In this document: positions 7,642-14,536 of the stretch, one piece after another
Position numbering within the stretch: the first letter of the stretch is position 1
How the letters are laid out: every line of letters begins with the position of its first letter
Assembly: GCA_025925615.1 (NCBI GenBank)
Contig: JAICLN010000017.1
Coordinates: 1-20,829, forward strand
Length of the DNA stretch: 20,829 bases
Source of the DNA: Actinomycetospora sp.
GTDB lineage: Bacteria > Actinomycetota > Actinomycetes > Mycobacteriales > Pseudonocardiaceae
Direction: 5' to 3'
Position numbers and translations under genes: made by a program
Notes under the pieces: model-generated
What the model was told of the DNA's origin: nothing
The model's database searches: none
The model's input: only the letters and a program-made list of their open reading frames with translations

Positions 7642-8217
7642 ATGTGGATCATTCCTCCGCTCCTGCCCGGGGCGAGCCGCGCCGACCGGGAGTGGCACCG
7701 CCGCGAGGTGGCCGCCACCGAACGCGAGCTCAAGGACGTCTGGACCAACGTCTGCCTGGTCACCCATCTCGCCCAGGTGATCCCGGCCCCCGGCGCGATC
7801 CTCCAGACGCCCGTGATCCGCTCGATCACCCTCGACTCCGTCCCCGCGCGCTTCACGGTGAAGCTGCGTGCCGGGCAACTGCCGATCGACTTCGCGAAGC
7901 GGTCCGAACGCCTCGCGGCGGCCTTCAAGGTCCCGGACGTCGAGGTCGCGACGCTGACCGAGGACAACCAGTGGATCTCGATCCGGCTCATGGAGCCGTA
8001 CTGGATCGAGTGGCCCGACGAGTACGTCCTCGAGGGTCCGCGCGAGGAGCCCCGGCCGGTGGCGGCCGGCGACCACCCGACGATCCAGCTCGAGGGCGTC
8101 GCCGACCCGGCACCGGCACCGGCACCGGAGCGCGTCACCGCGTTCGGTTCCGTCCTCCGGTTCCTCGGGGACTTCTGGCGGCTCCCGGAGCCGGGGCCGG
8201 CGGCCCCTCCCGCCTGA
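7642..8217 (+). CDS. Unrecognised protein with a region like the N-terminal beta domain of FtsK/Tra translocases
   Basis: The predicted protein has 191 residues and no Walker motifs. The middle, about residues 50-115, reads as a string of short beta strands (VIRSITLDSVPARFTVKLRAG, DVEVATLTEDNQWISIRLME, with breaks) around PIDFAKRSERLAAAFKV. That pattern recalls the region just before the ATPase in actinomycete FtsK/SpoIIIE-type plasmid-transfer proteins, where LRPGQ is followed by an Ala-rich helix and a beta strand. The C-terminal part has a PAPAPAPE linker and a short LRFLGDFWRLPEPG tail. If the resemblance is real, this is the domain without its motor. A purine-rich GGGGG precedes the ATG at 7642. 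The resemblance is inference from memory of the family. Confidence 0.6.
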   Translation: MWIIPPLLPGASRADREWHRREVAATERELKDVWTNVCLVTHLAQVIPAPGAILQTPVIRSITLDSVPARFTVKLRAGQLPIDFAKRSERLAAAFKVPDVEVATLTEDNQWISIRLMEPYWIEWPDEYVLEGPREEPRPVAAGDHPTIQLEGVADPAPAPAPERVTAFGSVLRFLGDFWRLPEPGPAAPPA

Positions 8218-8321
8218 CGGCGCGAACTCGTCGGCGGGCACGTGTCGAACGACGCCGGGCCTGTTCGTGGTGTGGGTGAGAGACCGGCACCGGGCCGGCC
8301 GACCACGCACCGGAGGTCCCC

Positions 8322-8915
8322 ATGACCGCCACGTACACCTTCGACGTCTTCTCCAGCCTCGACGGCTACGGCTCCTACGGCGGCGACGGCGACTGGGGCG
8401 GCTACTGGGGCAAACAGGGCCCCGAGCTGCTCGACCACCGTCTCGCCTCGTTCGACGAGCAGCACCGGATGGTCTTCGGGGCCACCACCTTCCGGTCGTT
8501 CGTGGAGATGCTGGCCGAGAGCACCGAGGCCTCCGACGTACGGGACCCGTGGGTCACGCGGATGCGGGGCATGCCGACCACGGTCGTCTCGTCGACGCTG
8601 GAGGGCCCCCTCGACTGGCCGGACGCGACCGTCGTGCGCGGCGACGCGGTCGAGATCGTCCGGCGGCTCAAGGAGGAGTCCGACGTGCCGTTGCGCTCGC
8701 ACGGCAGCCTGTCGCTGAACTGGGCGCTCCTGGCCGCCGGCCTGGTCGACCGCCTGCAGGTGACGGTGTTCCCCGTGCTCACGGGGAGGAGCGGTGAGGG
8801 CCCGGTGTTCGGCGGCGCCGACGACTTCGACCTCGAGCTGCTCGAGCACCGGACGCTCGACGGCCACATCCAGGAGCTCGTGTACCGCCCCACCCTGCAC
8901 GTCAGCCGGGCGTGA
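8322..8915 (+). CDS. RibD C-terminal / dihydrofolate reductase-like family protein
   Basis: The predicted protein has 197 residues. It starts with TYTFDVFSSLDGYGSYGGDGDWGGYWG and contains MVFGATTFRSFVEML, then an RGDAVEIVRRLKEESDVPLRSHGSLSLNWALLAAGLVDRLQV segment (with breaks), ending in TVFPVLTGRSGEGPVFGG. This order is the RibD-C/YwjB-type fold that binds NADPH-like cofactors; members are usually annotated as dihydrofolate reductase family, but their substrates are mostly unknown. A GGAGG (8312-8316) lies 5 nt before the ATG. The 3' end overlaps the convergent metallophosphoesterase gene by 14 bp. It is unlikely to be the housekeeping DHFR. Confidence 0.85.
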   Translation: MTATYTFDVFSSLDGYGSYGGDGDWGGYWGKQGPELLDHRLASFDEQHRMVFGATTFRSFVEMLAESTEASDVRDPWVTRMRGMPTTVVSSTLEGPLDWPDATVVRGDAVEIVRRLKEESDVPLRSHGSLSLNWALLAAGLVDRLQVTVFPVLTGRSGEGPVFGGADDFDLELLEHRTLDGHIQELVYRPTLHVSRA

Positions 8916-10218
8916 CCGGGAGGACGTCGTCGGGCCGCCAGGTGCGGCCGTCCTTGTCCACGTAGCGGACCCGCATCACGGGACCGTCCAGGTCGAGGAC
9001 GGCGAAGCCGGGCATGCGCCAGGTCAGGCCCTCGGGGTCGGTGAAGGTGGCGTCGAACTCCCCCGGGTGCGGGTGCTCGGACGGCGTCTCGAGGATGGCG
9101 CCGTGGCCCATGCAGGTCGCGTAGCCGATACCGGAGTGGGCTCCGTACGCGATCAGCTTGTGCTCGTGGCCCCAGAGCCACCCGGTGAGCCGCCCGGCGT
9201 CGCGCAGGGCCCTCGTGCGGGCGAGGAGGTTGCCGATGGGCTCGACCCCGTGCTCGCCGTGGGTGATCGGCTGGTGGTGGCTGAACAGCACCGTGCGCCG
9301 GTCGCGACGGGCCTGCACGTGGCGGGAGATCCAGCGGATCTGGCGCGGGCTCAGGTGGCCCGCTCCGCCGCGGGGGTCGCGCAGCCGGAACTTCCAGCTG
9401 GTGTCCACGCCGATCAGCGACCAGTGGCGGTTGGCCAGCAGGAACTCGGTGGTGACCGCGCCGCGGGTGGTGCGCTGCGCGGCGAAGCGCGGATCGGTGA
9501 GGACGACCTGGGTGAGGCCCCGCCCGGCGGAGTACATGTCGTGGTTGCCGTTGAGGCACCACGACCGCTGCCCGTCCCCGGGCGCGACGGGCCAGTGGTC
9601 CAGGAAGCGGGAGCGGGCCTCGGCGCGGGTCCCCGCGTAGTACACGTCGCCGAGGTGGACGACGTGGACCTGGCGGTCACCGGCGTCCGTGATCGCCTCC
9701 CGCATCCGGGTGGCGACCTCGATGGCGAGGCCCTCGCCGGTTCCCCAGTCCCCGACGACGACGATCCGGGCGTCGTCCGCGAGCGGGTGCTGTGCCGGCT
9801 CTCCGGCCGGCAGCCGGAAGAGCACCCGCCGCAGCAGGTGCACCGGCAGGGACCGCAGGAAGCCCACCACGAATCCGCGGTCGATCCCACGGCCCTCGCT
9901 GAACGGCTCCACCGAGCGGGAGCCCATCGGCTGCGGCGCCTCGGCGGTGCGCAGGTGCTCGGGATGCTCGCGGTCGAGGTGCTCCTCGTGCTCGGCCTGG
10001 AACAGGGAGAGCAGCATGTCGCGCGGGACGTAGGCCTTGCGGTCCGCCTGGCTGGGCACGTCCGACGCGGTCTTCTGCTCGGCCCGCACCGCCCGGCGCA
10101 GCAACAGGCTGCCGAGTCCGAGGAGGGGATCGACGGCCGTCCGCCAGCGCGGGGTGTGCGCGAGCAGGCGCGACGTCCTCGCCAGCACCGTGGACTTGTC
10201 CACCGAGTCGTCGATCAT
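8902..10218 (-). CDS. Metallophosphoesterase with a purple-acid-phosphatase metal-site signature
   Basis: The predicted protein (438 aa) has an N-terminal extension of about 150 residues with no recognised domain, followed by a calcineurin-like phosphoesterase domain. The metal-site motifs are all present: GDWG (Asp157), GDVYY (Asp191 and Tyr194), GNHD (224-227), a His in VLFSHHQP (His314/315), and GHEH (350-353). GDxG/GDxxY/GNH(D/E)/xxH/GHxH is the purple acid phosphatase set, in which the Tyr binds Fe(III). No signal peptide is seen. ATG at 10218 has a GACAAT -10-like hexamer 6 nt upstream. It lies 29 bp downstream of the tetR stop on the same strand. The substrate is unknown. Confidence 0.85.
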   Translation of the reverse strand: MIDDSVDKSTVLARTSRLLAHTPRWRTAVDPLLGLGSLLLRRAVRAEQKTASDVPSQADRKAYVPRDMLLSLFQAEHEEHLDREHPEHLRTAEAPQPMGSRSVEPFSEGRGIDRGFVVGFLRSLPVHLLRRVLFRLPAGEPAQHPLADDARIVVVGDWGTGEGLAIEVATRMREAITDAGDRQVHVVHLGDVYYAGTRAEARSRFLDHWPVAPGDGQRSWCLNGNHDMYSAGRGLTQVVLTDPRFAAQRTTRGAVTTEFLLANRHWSLIGVDTSWKFRLRDPRGGAGHLSPRQIRWISRHVQARRDRRTVLFSHHQPITHGEHGVEPIGNLLARTRALRDAGRLTGWLWGHEHKLIAYGAHSGIGYATCMGHGAILETPSEHPHPGEFDATFTDPEGLTWRMPGFAVLDLDGPVMRVRYVDKDGRTWRPDDVLPVTPG

Positions 10219-10247
10219 CCGCGGATTGTCCCCGTCCCGGCGCGGGA

Positions 10248-10868
10248 TCAGTGCGTCAGCGCGCCGGACAGCACGGTGTCCAGCACGGCGGCGAGCTCGG
10301 AGTCCAGGCGCAGGGACGACGGCGGGGCATGGACCCAGCGCACGACCGCGGAGTAGTAGCCCAGGGCGAGCAGCCGCCCGACCTGCGCGGCGTCGGTGCT
10401 CGGGCGCAGCGGTTCCCCGCTCGCGATGATCAGGTCGGTGAGGTCCTGGCCCAGGGTGTGGCCCCGGAAGACGTCGTTGGCCTTGAGCGAGAGCGTCATC
10501 AGCGCAGTGGTCTCGGTCCGCGTCTCGGCGTTCACGGCGGCGAGCGCGGTGAAGTACCGCTCGAGGACCTCGCGCAGCGAGCTCGCCGTCAGGTCCGTGT
10601 CCTCGATCGCGCCGGCGGCCCGCTGCCGGCGCCGCAGCGCCCACTCCTCGAGGAAGAGCGCCTTGCGCGGGAAGTGGTTGAACACCGTCGTCCGCGCCAG
10701 GTCGGCCCGGACCGCGATGTCGTCCATCGACGTCTCGTCGAAGCCCCGCTGGACGAACAGCTCGATGGCGGCCGCGTAGACGCGGTCCCGGCGCTCGTGG
10801 CGCTTCCGGGTGCGGGTGCTGATGGCCGGGAGCTCGGCCACGCCCGACGCGACGACCTGCGGATCCAT
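10248..10868 (-). CDS. TetR-family transcriptional regulator
   Basis: The predicted protein has 206 residues, a normal TetR length. The N-terminal helix-turn-helix lies at about 27-75: RVYAAAIELFVQRGFDETS, then MDDIAVRADLARTTVFNHFPRK, the classic TetR pattern. The C-terminal ligand/dimer domain is not diagnostic of a ligand. The gene diverges from the FAH/MBL/MetE-like operon, with 127 bp between starts, which makes that operon the most likely target. The left arm of a 16-bp inverted repeat falls over its own predicted -35 region, so autoregulation is likely. A TCTACT hexamer (complement of 10876-10881) lies 7 nt before the ATG. Confidence 0.92.
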   Translation of the reverse strand: MDPQVVASGVAELPAISTRTRKRHERRDRVYAAAIELFVQRGFDETSMDDIAVRADLARTTVFNHFPRKALFLEEWALRRRQRAAGAIEDTDLTASSLREVLERYFTALAAVNAETRTETTALMTLSLKANDVFRGHTLGQDLTDLIIASGEPLRPSTDAAQVGRLLALGYYSAVVRWVHAPPSSLRLDSELAAVLDTVLSGALTH

Positions 10869-10892
10869 CCGGATCAGTAGAGCACACCGGCG

Positions 10893-10970
10893 GAATCCGC
10901 ACCCGAGTCTTGATTCGCGTCACATCGGCCCGTAGCGTCCCGCCACGAACTTGTACTCGGGTGCGGATTC
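10893..10970. promoter_or_regulatory. Perfect 16-bp inverted repeat bracketing the promoter of the FAH operon (candidate TetR operators)
   Basis: GAATCCGCACCCGAGT (10893-10908) and its exact reverse complement ACTCGGGTGCGGATTC (10955-10970) are separated by 46 bp; the centres are 62 bp apart. Between them lies TTGATT (10910-10915) and, 17 nt later, TAGCGT (10933-10938), a good -35/-10 pair for the + strand operon. The left arm abuts the -35 and also covers the expected tetR -35; the right arm would lie just downstream of the start of transcription. Each arm alone is only weakly palindromic, unlike most TetR operators. Confidence 0.7.
10910..10938 (+). promoter_or_regulatory. Candidate promoter of the FAH-MBL-MetE-like operon
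   Basis: TTGATT and TAGCGT are separated by 17 bp. The predicted start near 10945 gives a leader of about 50 nt with an AGGAGG (10985-10990) before GTG 10996. Confidence 0.55.
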
Positions 10971-10995
10971 GTGGTCGCTCGACGAGGAGGCCGCC

Positions 10996-11940
10996 GTGAA
11001 GTGGGTGACGTACGACGCGGGCGACGGGCCGCGCACCGGACTGCTCGCCGACGGCGGGGTCCACGGCCTCGCGGCCGGCGTCACGCTCGTCTCGCTGCTC
11101 GGTGACGACGGCGAGGCACTGGCCGACGCCGCGGCGACCGCCCGGCGGGACCCCGCCGAGGTCCGGTCCCCCGACGAGGTGCGGCTCCTCGCGCCGATCC
11201 CGCGACCGCCGTCGATCCGCGACGGGCTGTCCTTCCTCGACCACCTGCGCGGCTGCTACCGCGCCCTCGGGCGGCCCCCGGAACTGCACCCGGCGTGGTC
11301 GCAGGCGCCGGCGTTCTACTTCGGCAACCCGGCCGCGGTCATCGGGCCGCACGACGACGTCGCGATCGCCCCGGGCTCGCGGATGTTCGACCTCGAGCTC
11401 GAGGTCGGGGCCGTCGTCGGGCGTCCCGGGCGCGACCTGCACCCCGACACCGCCGCGGACCACATCGTCGGCTTCACGTTCTTCAACGACTGGACCGCCC
11501 GCGACCACCAGATGCGCGACATGGCCCAGGGCATCGGCATGGGCAAGGCCAAGGACTCCGCGATCACCCTCGGGCCGGCGCTGGTCACGGTCGACGAGCT
11601 CGAGGCCCACCGCGTCCCGGACGGCTACGCCTTCGAGGTCGCCGCCACGGTGAACGGCCGGGAGATCGCCAAGGGCTCGCTCGCCGGCATGGACTGGACC
11701 TGGGGCGAGCAGCTGGCCTACATGTCGCGCGGGACGGACCTGGCGCCCGGCGACGTCATCGGGTCGGGCACCGTCCCCGGCGGCTGCCTGCTCGAGCACG
11801 TCGATACCGCCGACCCGTTCGCGTACGGCGGCTGGCTGGCACCGGGCGACGTCGTCTCGCTGTCCTCCCCGGCGCTGGGGGAGACGCGTCAGGTCGTCCG
11901 GGAGGCCGCCCCGATGATCCCGCTGCGCACCGGCTACTGA
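10996..11940 (+). CDS. Fumarylacetoacetate hydrolase (FAH) family protein
   Basis: From GTG at 10996 the protein has 314 residues. The N-terminal part (to about 70) is the small FAH N-domain, ending in LLAPIPRPPSIRD. The catalytic domain carries the metal-site acids in FDLELEVGAVVGRPG (Glu134, Glu136), FTFFNDWTARDHQ (Asp165) and GKAKDS, and the late GSGTVPGGCLLE motif. FAH enzymes hydrolyse, isomerise or decarboxylate beta-keto acids from ring cleavage, usually with Mg2+ or Mn2+. An AGGAGG 5 nt upstream fixes the start. It is the first gene of a three-gene operon (10 bp to the next) divergent from tetR. The exact substrate cannot be read from sequence. Confidence 0.9.
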   Translation: MKWVTYDAGDGPRTGLLADGGVHGLAAGVTLVSLLGDDGEALADAAATARRDPAEVRSPDEVRLLAPIPRPPSIRDGLSFLDHLRGCYRALGRPPELHPAWSQAPAFYFGNPAAVIGPHDDVAIAPGSRMFDLELEVGAVVGRPGRDLHPDTAADHIVGFTFFNDWTARDHQMRDMAQGIGMGKAKDSAITLGPALVTVDELEAHRVPDGYAFEVAATVNGREIAKGSLAGMDWTWGEQLAYMSRGTDLAPGDVIGSGTVPGGCLLEHVDTADPFAYGGWLAPGDVVSLSSPALGETRQVVREAAPMIPLRTGY

Positions 11941-11950
11941 GGAAGGTCGC

Positions 11951-12925
11951 ATGAGCACCCTCGACTACCGCAAGGGACGCCACGACCTCGGGAACGGGTG
12001 CCACGCGTGGCTGCAGCCCGACGGCAGCTGGGGGTGGAGCAACTCCGGTCTCGTCACCGGCTCGGGCACCTCGCTGATGGTCGACACGCTCTTCGACCTG
12101 TCGCTGACCCGGGAGATGCTGGCCGGGCTCGCCCCGGTCCTCGACGACCACCCGCTCCGCACCCTGGTCAACACCCACTCGGACCCCGACCACGTCAACG
12201 GCAACGAACTGGTCGCGGGCCCCGACGTCGAGATCCTCGCCTCGGCCGCGGCGGCCGAGCTGATGACGCAGGAGGCCCTCGACGCGGTCGCCCGCGTCAA
12301 GCACCTGGACGGCACGCTCGGAGCCTTCGCGCGGCACATCTTCGGACCCTTCGAGCTGGACGGGATCACCGCGACGGGTCCCGACCGCACGTTCACCGGC
12401 GAGGAGAGCGTCGACGTGGGCGGCCGGGAGGTCCGGCTGATCCAGGTCGGCCCGGCGCACACCCCCGGCGACGCGCTCGTCCACGTCCCGGACGCGCGGC
12501 TGCTCTACGCCGGCGACGTCCTGTTCGTCGGCGGCACCCCGATCGCCTGGGCGGGACCGATCGACCGCTGGATCGCCGCGCTCGACCGCATCCTCGACAT
12601 GGACCTCGTGACGATCGTGCCGGGCCACGGCCCGATCAGCGGCAAGACCGAGGTCTCGGTGATGCGGGAGTACCTGGCCTCGGTCGAGGCGCAGGCCCGG
12701 CAGCGTTTCGAGGACGGGCTCGACGTCGACGAGGCGATCGCGTCCATCGACCTCGGGCGCTTCGCGGACCTCCCCGAGCACGGCCGGCTCGCCCAGAACG
12801 TGCTCAACGTCTACCAGCAGCTCGACCCCGCGATCCCGCGCCCGGACCGGCTGACGGTCCTGACGAAGATCGCCGCGCTCGAGGGCTTCAGCCCCTCCGC
12901 GTTCGAGCAGGCCACGACCCCCTGA
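11951..12925 (+). CDS. MBL-fold metallo-hydrolase with HxDxDH motif
   Basis: The predicted protein has 324 residues with a metallo-beta-lactamase fold. The metal-binding loop is THSDPDHVNG, so the usual HxHxDH becomes His76-Ser-Asp78-Pro-Asp80-His81; the second His is Asp. Further ligands are His170 (GPAHTPGD), Asp189 (LYAGDVLF) and His226 (VPGHGPI). These enzymes act as hydrolases of thioesters, lactones or other esters, or as oxygenases; the substrate is unknown. GGAAGG lies 4 nt before the ATG, and the gene begins 10 bp after the FAH stop, so the two are surely co-transcribed. The C-terminal 90 residues are helical, with no recognised motif. Confidence 0.88.
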   Translation: MSTLDYRKGRHDLGNGCHAWLQPDGSWGWSNSGLVTGSGTSLMVDTLFDLSLTREMLAGLAPVLDDHPLRTLVNTHSDPDHVNGNELVAGPDVEILASAAAAELMTQEALDAVARVKHLDGTLGAFARHIFGPFELDGITATGPDRTFTGEESVDVGGREVRLIQVGPAHTPGDALVHVPDARLLYAGDVLFVGGTPIAWAGPIDRWIAALDRILDMDLVTIVPGHGPISGKTEVSVMREYLASVEAQARQRFEDGLDVDEAIASIDLGRFADLPEHGRLAQNVLNVYQQLDPAIPRPDRLTVLTKIAALEGFSPSAFEQATTP

Positions 12926-12953
12926 CCGAGCCGTCCGGAGTGAGGACCACCCG

Positions 12954-14081
12954 ATGATGACCGTGCGCACCACCCACGTGGGCAGTCTCCCCCGCCCGGA
13001 GACGCTGACCCGGCTGATGTATCTGCACCAGGAGGGTGGAGGCGACGTCGCCGGGCTCGAGGCGGCCGTCACCGACGCCGTGCACGACGTCGTCGCCATG
13101 CAGCACGGCGGGGGCATCGACATCGTCTCCGACGGCGAGATGGGCAAGCCCGGGTTCGTCAACTACGTCCGCGAGCGGCTCGCCGGCTTCGGCGGACAGG
13201 CCCCGCCGTGGAGCATCGACGACCTCGCGGCGGCGCCCGAGCTCGCGATCGCGCAGTACGGCGGGGAGGCCGGTGCGCACATCATGCCGGCCAACTGCGA
13301 GGGCCCGGTGAGCTACGTGGGCGCCGCCGCGGTGCAGCGCGACATCGACACGCTGCGGCTCGCGCTGGACAAGACCGGGCACCGCGACGCGTTCGTCCCG
13401 GCCGCCTCGCCCGGCTGCATCGCGACCGGCAGCCCGAACCTGCACTACCCCGACTACGACAGCTACCTCGACGCGGTCGCCGACGCCATGGCCGTGGAGT
13501 ACCGGGCGATCGTCGACGCGGGCCTGCTGCTCCAGCTCGACTGCCCGGACATCCCCATGGCCGCCCACACCGAGTTCTGGTGCCGGGACGAGGTCCGCGG
13601 TCGCGGGCTCGTCCCGTTCGCCGAGCGCCACATGGCCGCGATCGACCGCGCGCTCGAGGGCATCGACCCGACCCGGGTGCGCCTGCACATGTGCTGGGGC
13701 AACTACGAGGGGCCGCACCACCTCGACGCCCCGCTCGTCGAGCTGCTCCCGACCGTGCTCGCCGGCCGCCCCACGATGATCTCGTTCGAGGCCGCCAACC
13801 CCCGTCACGAGCACGAGTGGGCCGACCTCGCGTCGATCACGATCCCCGACGACACGGTCCTGATGCCCGGCGTCGTCGACACCCTCAACAACATCGTCGA
13901 GCACCCCCGGCTGATCGCCCAGCGCCTCGAGCGCTATGCGGCGGTCGTAGGACCCGAACGCGTCATCGCGAGCACCGACTGCGGCTTCGGGACCTTCGTC
14001 GGCTTCGGTCGCGTCGGGGCGCAGGTCGCGGAGATGAAGCTGCGGGCGATGGCCGAGGGGGCCGCGCTCGTGCGTGTCTGA
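12954..14081 (+). CDS. Cobalamin-independent methionine synthase (MetE C-terminal) family protein, core form
   Basis: The predicted protein (375 aa) is half the length of full MetE and corresponds to its C-terminal catalytic barrel. The zinc ligands are all visible: His245 and Cys247 in VRLHMCWGNYEG, Glu279 in MISFEAANPRH, and Cys343 in ASTDCGFGTF. The N-terminus TTHVGSLPRP and DGEMGKPGF are typical of this family. Members activate a thiol as zinc thiolate; core-MetE proteins use various methyl donors, and relatives such as epoxyalkane:coenzyme M transferase add a thiol to an electrophile. The operon context with FAH and MBL enzymes favours a catabolic role over methionine synthesis. ATG 12954 follows GGAGTGAGGA; ATG 12957 is the alternative. 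Confidence 0.85.
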   Translation: MMTVRTTHVGSLPRPETLTRLMYLHQEGGGDVAGLEAAVTDAVHDVVAMQHGGGIDIVSDGEMGKPGFVNYVRERLAGFGGQAPPWSIDDLAAAPELAIAQYGGEAGAHIMPANCEGPVSYVGAAAVQRDIDTLRLALDKTGHRDAFVPAASPGCIATGSPNLHYPDYDSYLDAVADAMAVEYRAIVDAGLLLQLDCPDIPMAAHTEFWCRDEVRGRGLVPFAERHMAAIDRALEGIDPTRVRLHMCWGNYEGPHHLDAPLVELLPTVLAGRPTMISFEAANPRHEHEWADLASITIPDDTVLMPGVVDTLNNIVEHPRLIAQRLERYAAVVGPERVIASTDCGFGTFVGFGRVGAQVAEMKLRAMAEGAALVRV

Positions 14082-14127
14082 GGGTGCGATTCGGGGTCAC
14101 GTCAACGCCGCGCGCCGTCTCCAAGGC

Positions 14128-14143
14128 CGTGATCCTCGTCACA
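14128..14143. promoter_or_regulatory. CRP-like binding site upstream of rpf
   Basis: CGTGATCCTCGTCACA fits the CRP/Cmr consensus GTGA-N6-TCAC exactly in its core (14129-14142). In Mycobacterium tuberculosis the CRP protein Rv3676 is known to control rpfA. The site is 63-64 bp upstream of the start expected from the TTTATC hexamer at 14187-14192, a usual class I CRP position. Confidence 0.5.
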
Positions 14144-14186
14144 ACAACCTCAGAGCGTGACGGGGCGTCTCACCTAGTTCGGGCCG

Positions 14187-14300
14187 TTTATCGCCCTGCT
14201 TGAGCTGCACGGACACGGTTGGTGACGTTGTGCGCGTCCGATGCGTCGTCTCGTCATGTGGCCGAGACCGTCTTGAAACCCTGCTCGTGCTGCGTACCGT
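14187..14300 (+). promoter_or_regulatory. Candidate promoter elements for rpf
   Basis: Two candidates exist. One is the -10-like TTTATC (14187-14192), without a clear -35, placed as expected for CRP activation. The other is TTGAAA (14273-14278) with TACCGT (14295-14300) at 16-bp spacing. Either would give a leader RNA of more than 200 nt. Confidence 0.4.
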
Positions 14301-14353
14301 TCGGCACCGGCCTGACACACAGGTCAACGAGCACCCGTGGTCGTCGCGCCCGA

Positions 14354-14509
14354 CGCCTGCCCAGCGGCCACGGAGACCCCCCACGAGAGGTGCGGACCGG
14401 GCAGGCGCGAGCAGGACGGACACGGCACGCCCCGCGGGGCGTGCCCGGTGGAGAGACCGCGTGGAACCGGTCGACGACCCGCTGGGGAGCACGCTCCCGA
14501 TCCGCACCT
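14354..14509 (+). ncRNA. Structured 5' leader of rpf, possible cis-regulatory RNA of unknown class
   Basis: Several perfect stems lie in the leader: CGCCTGCCC (14354-14362) with GGGCAGGCG (14399-14407); AGGTGCGGA (14388-14396) with TCCGCACCT (14501-14509); an 11+11 palindrome (14424-14445), which folds as a 9-bp stem with a CGCG loop; GACCG (14455-14459) with CGGTC (14468-14472); and GGGAGC-AC-GCTCCC (about 14485-14498). The first stem encloses one strand of the second, so they form a pseudoknot or alternate. Many actinobacterial rpf genes carry a c-di-AMP (ydaO) riboswitch here, but I could not match its conserved sequence, so the class is left open. Confidence 0.4.
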
Positions 14510-14536
14510 GGTGGGGCGCGGTGCGAGCGAGAGGTC

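Noticed and set aside
7642..8217. Evidence of an integrated mobile element around the translocase-like protein
   Set aside because: No integrase, tRNA, att repeats or replication gene is present nearby, and composition matches the neighbours.
14137..14162. CGTCAC...GTGACG inverted repeat as a terminator of the MetE-like gene or an MtrA site
   Set aside because: The stem is only 6 bp with a 14-nt loop, and the better-matching CRP-like palindrome overlaps it.
14199..14536. c-di-AMP (ydaO) riboswitch
   Set aside because: The location before rpf fits, but the conserved GGGG-AAUC and CCCGACAGCUAAC-type blocks were not found; only a generic structured leader is claimed.
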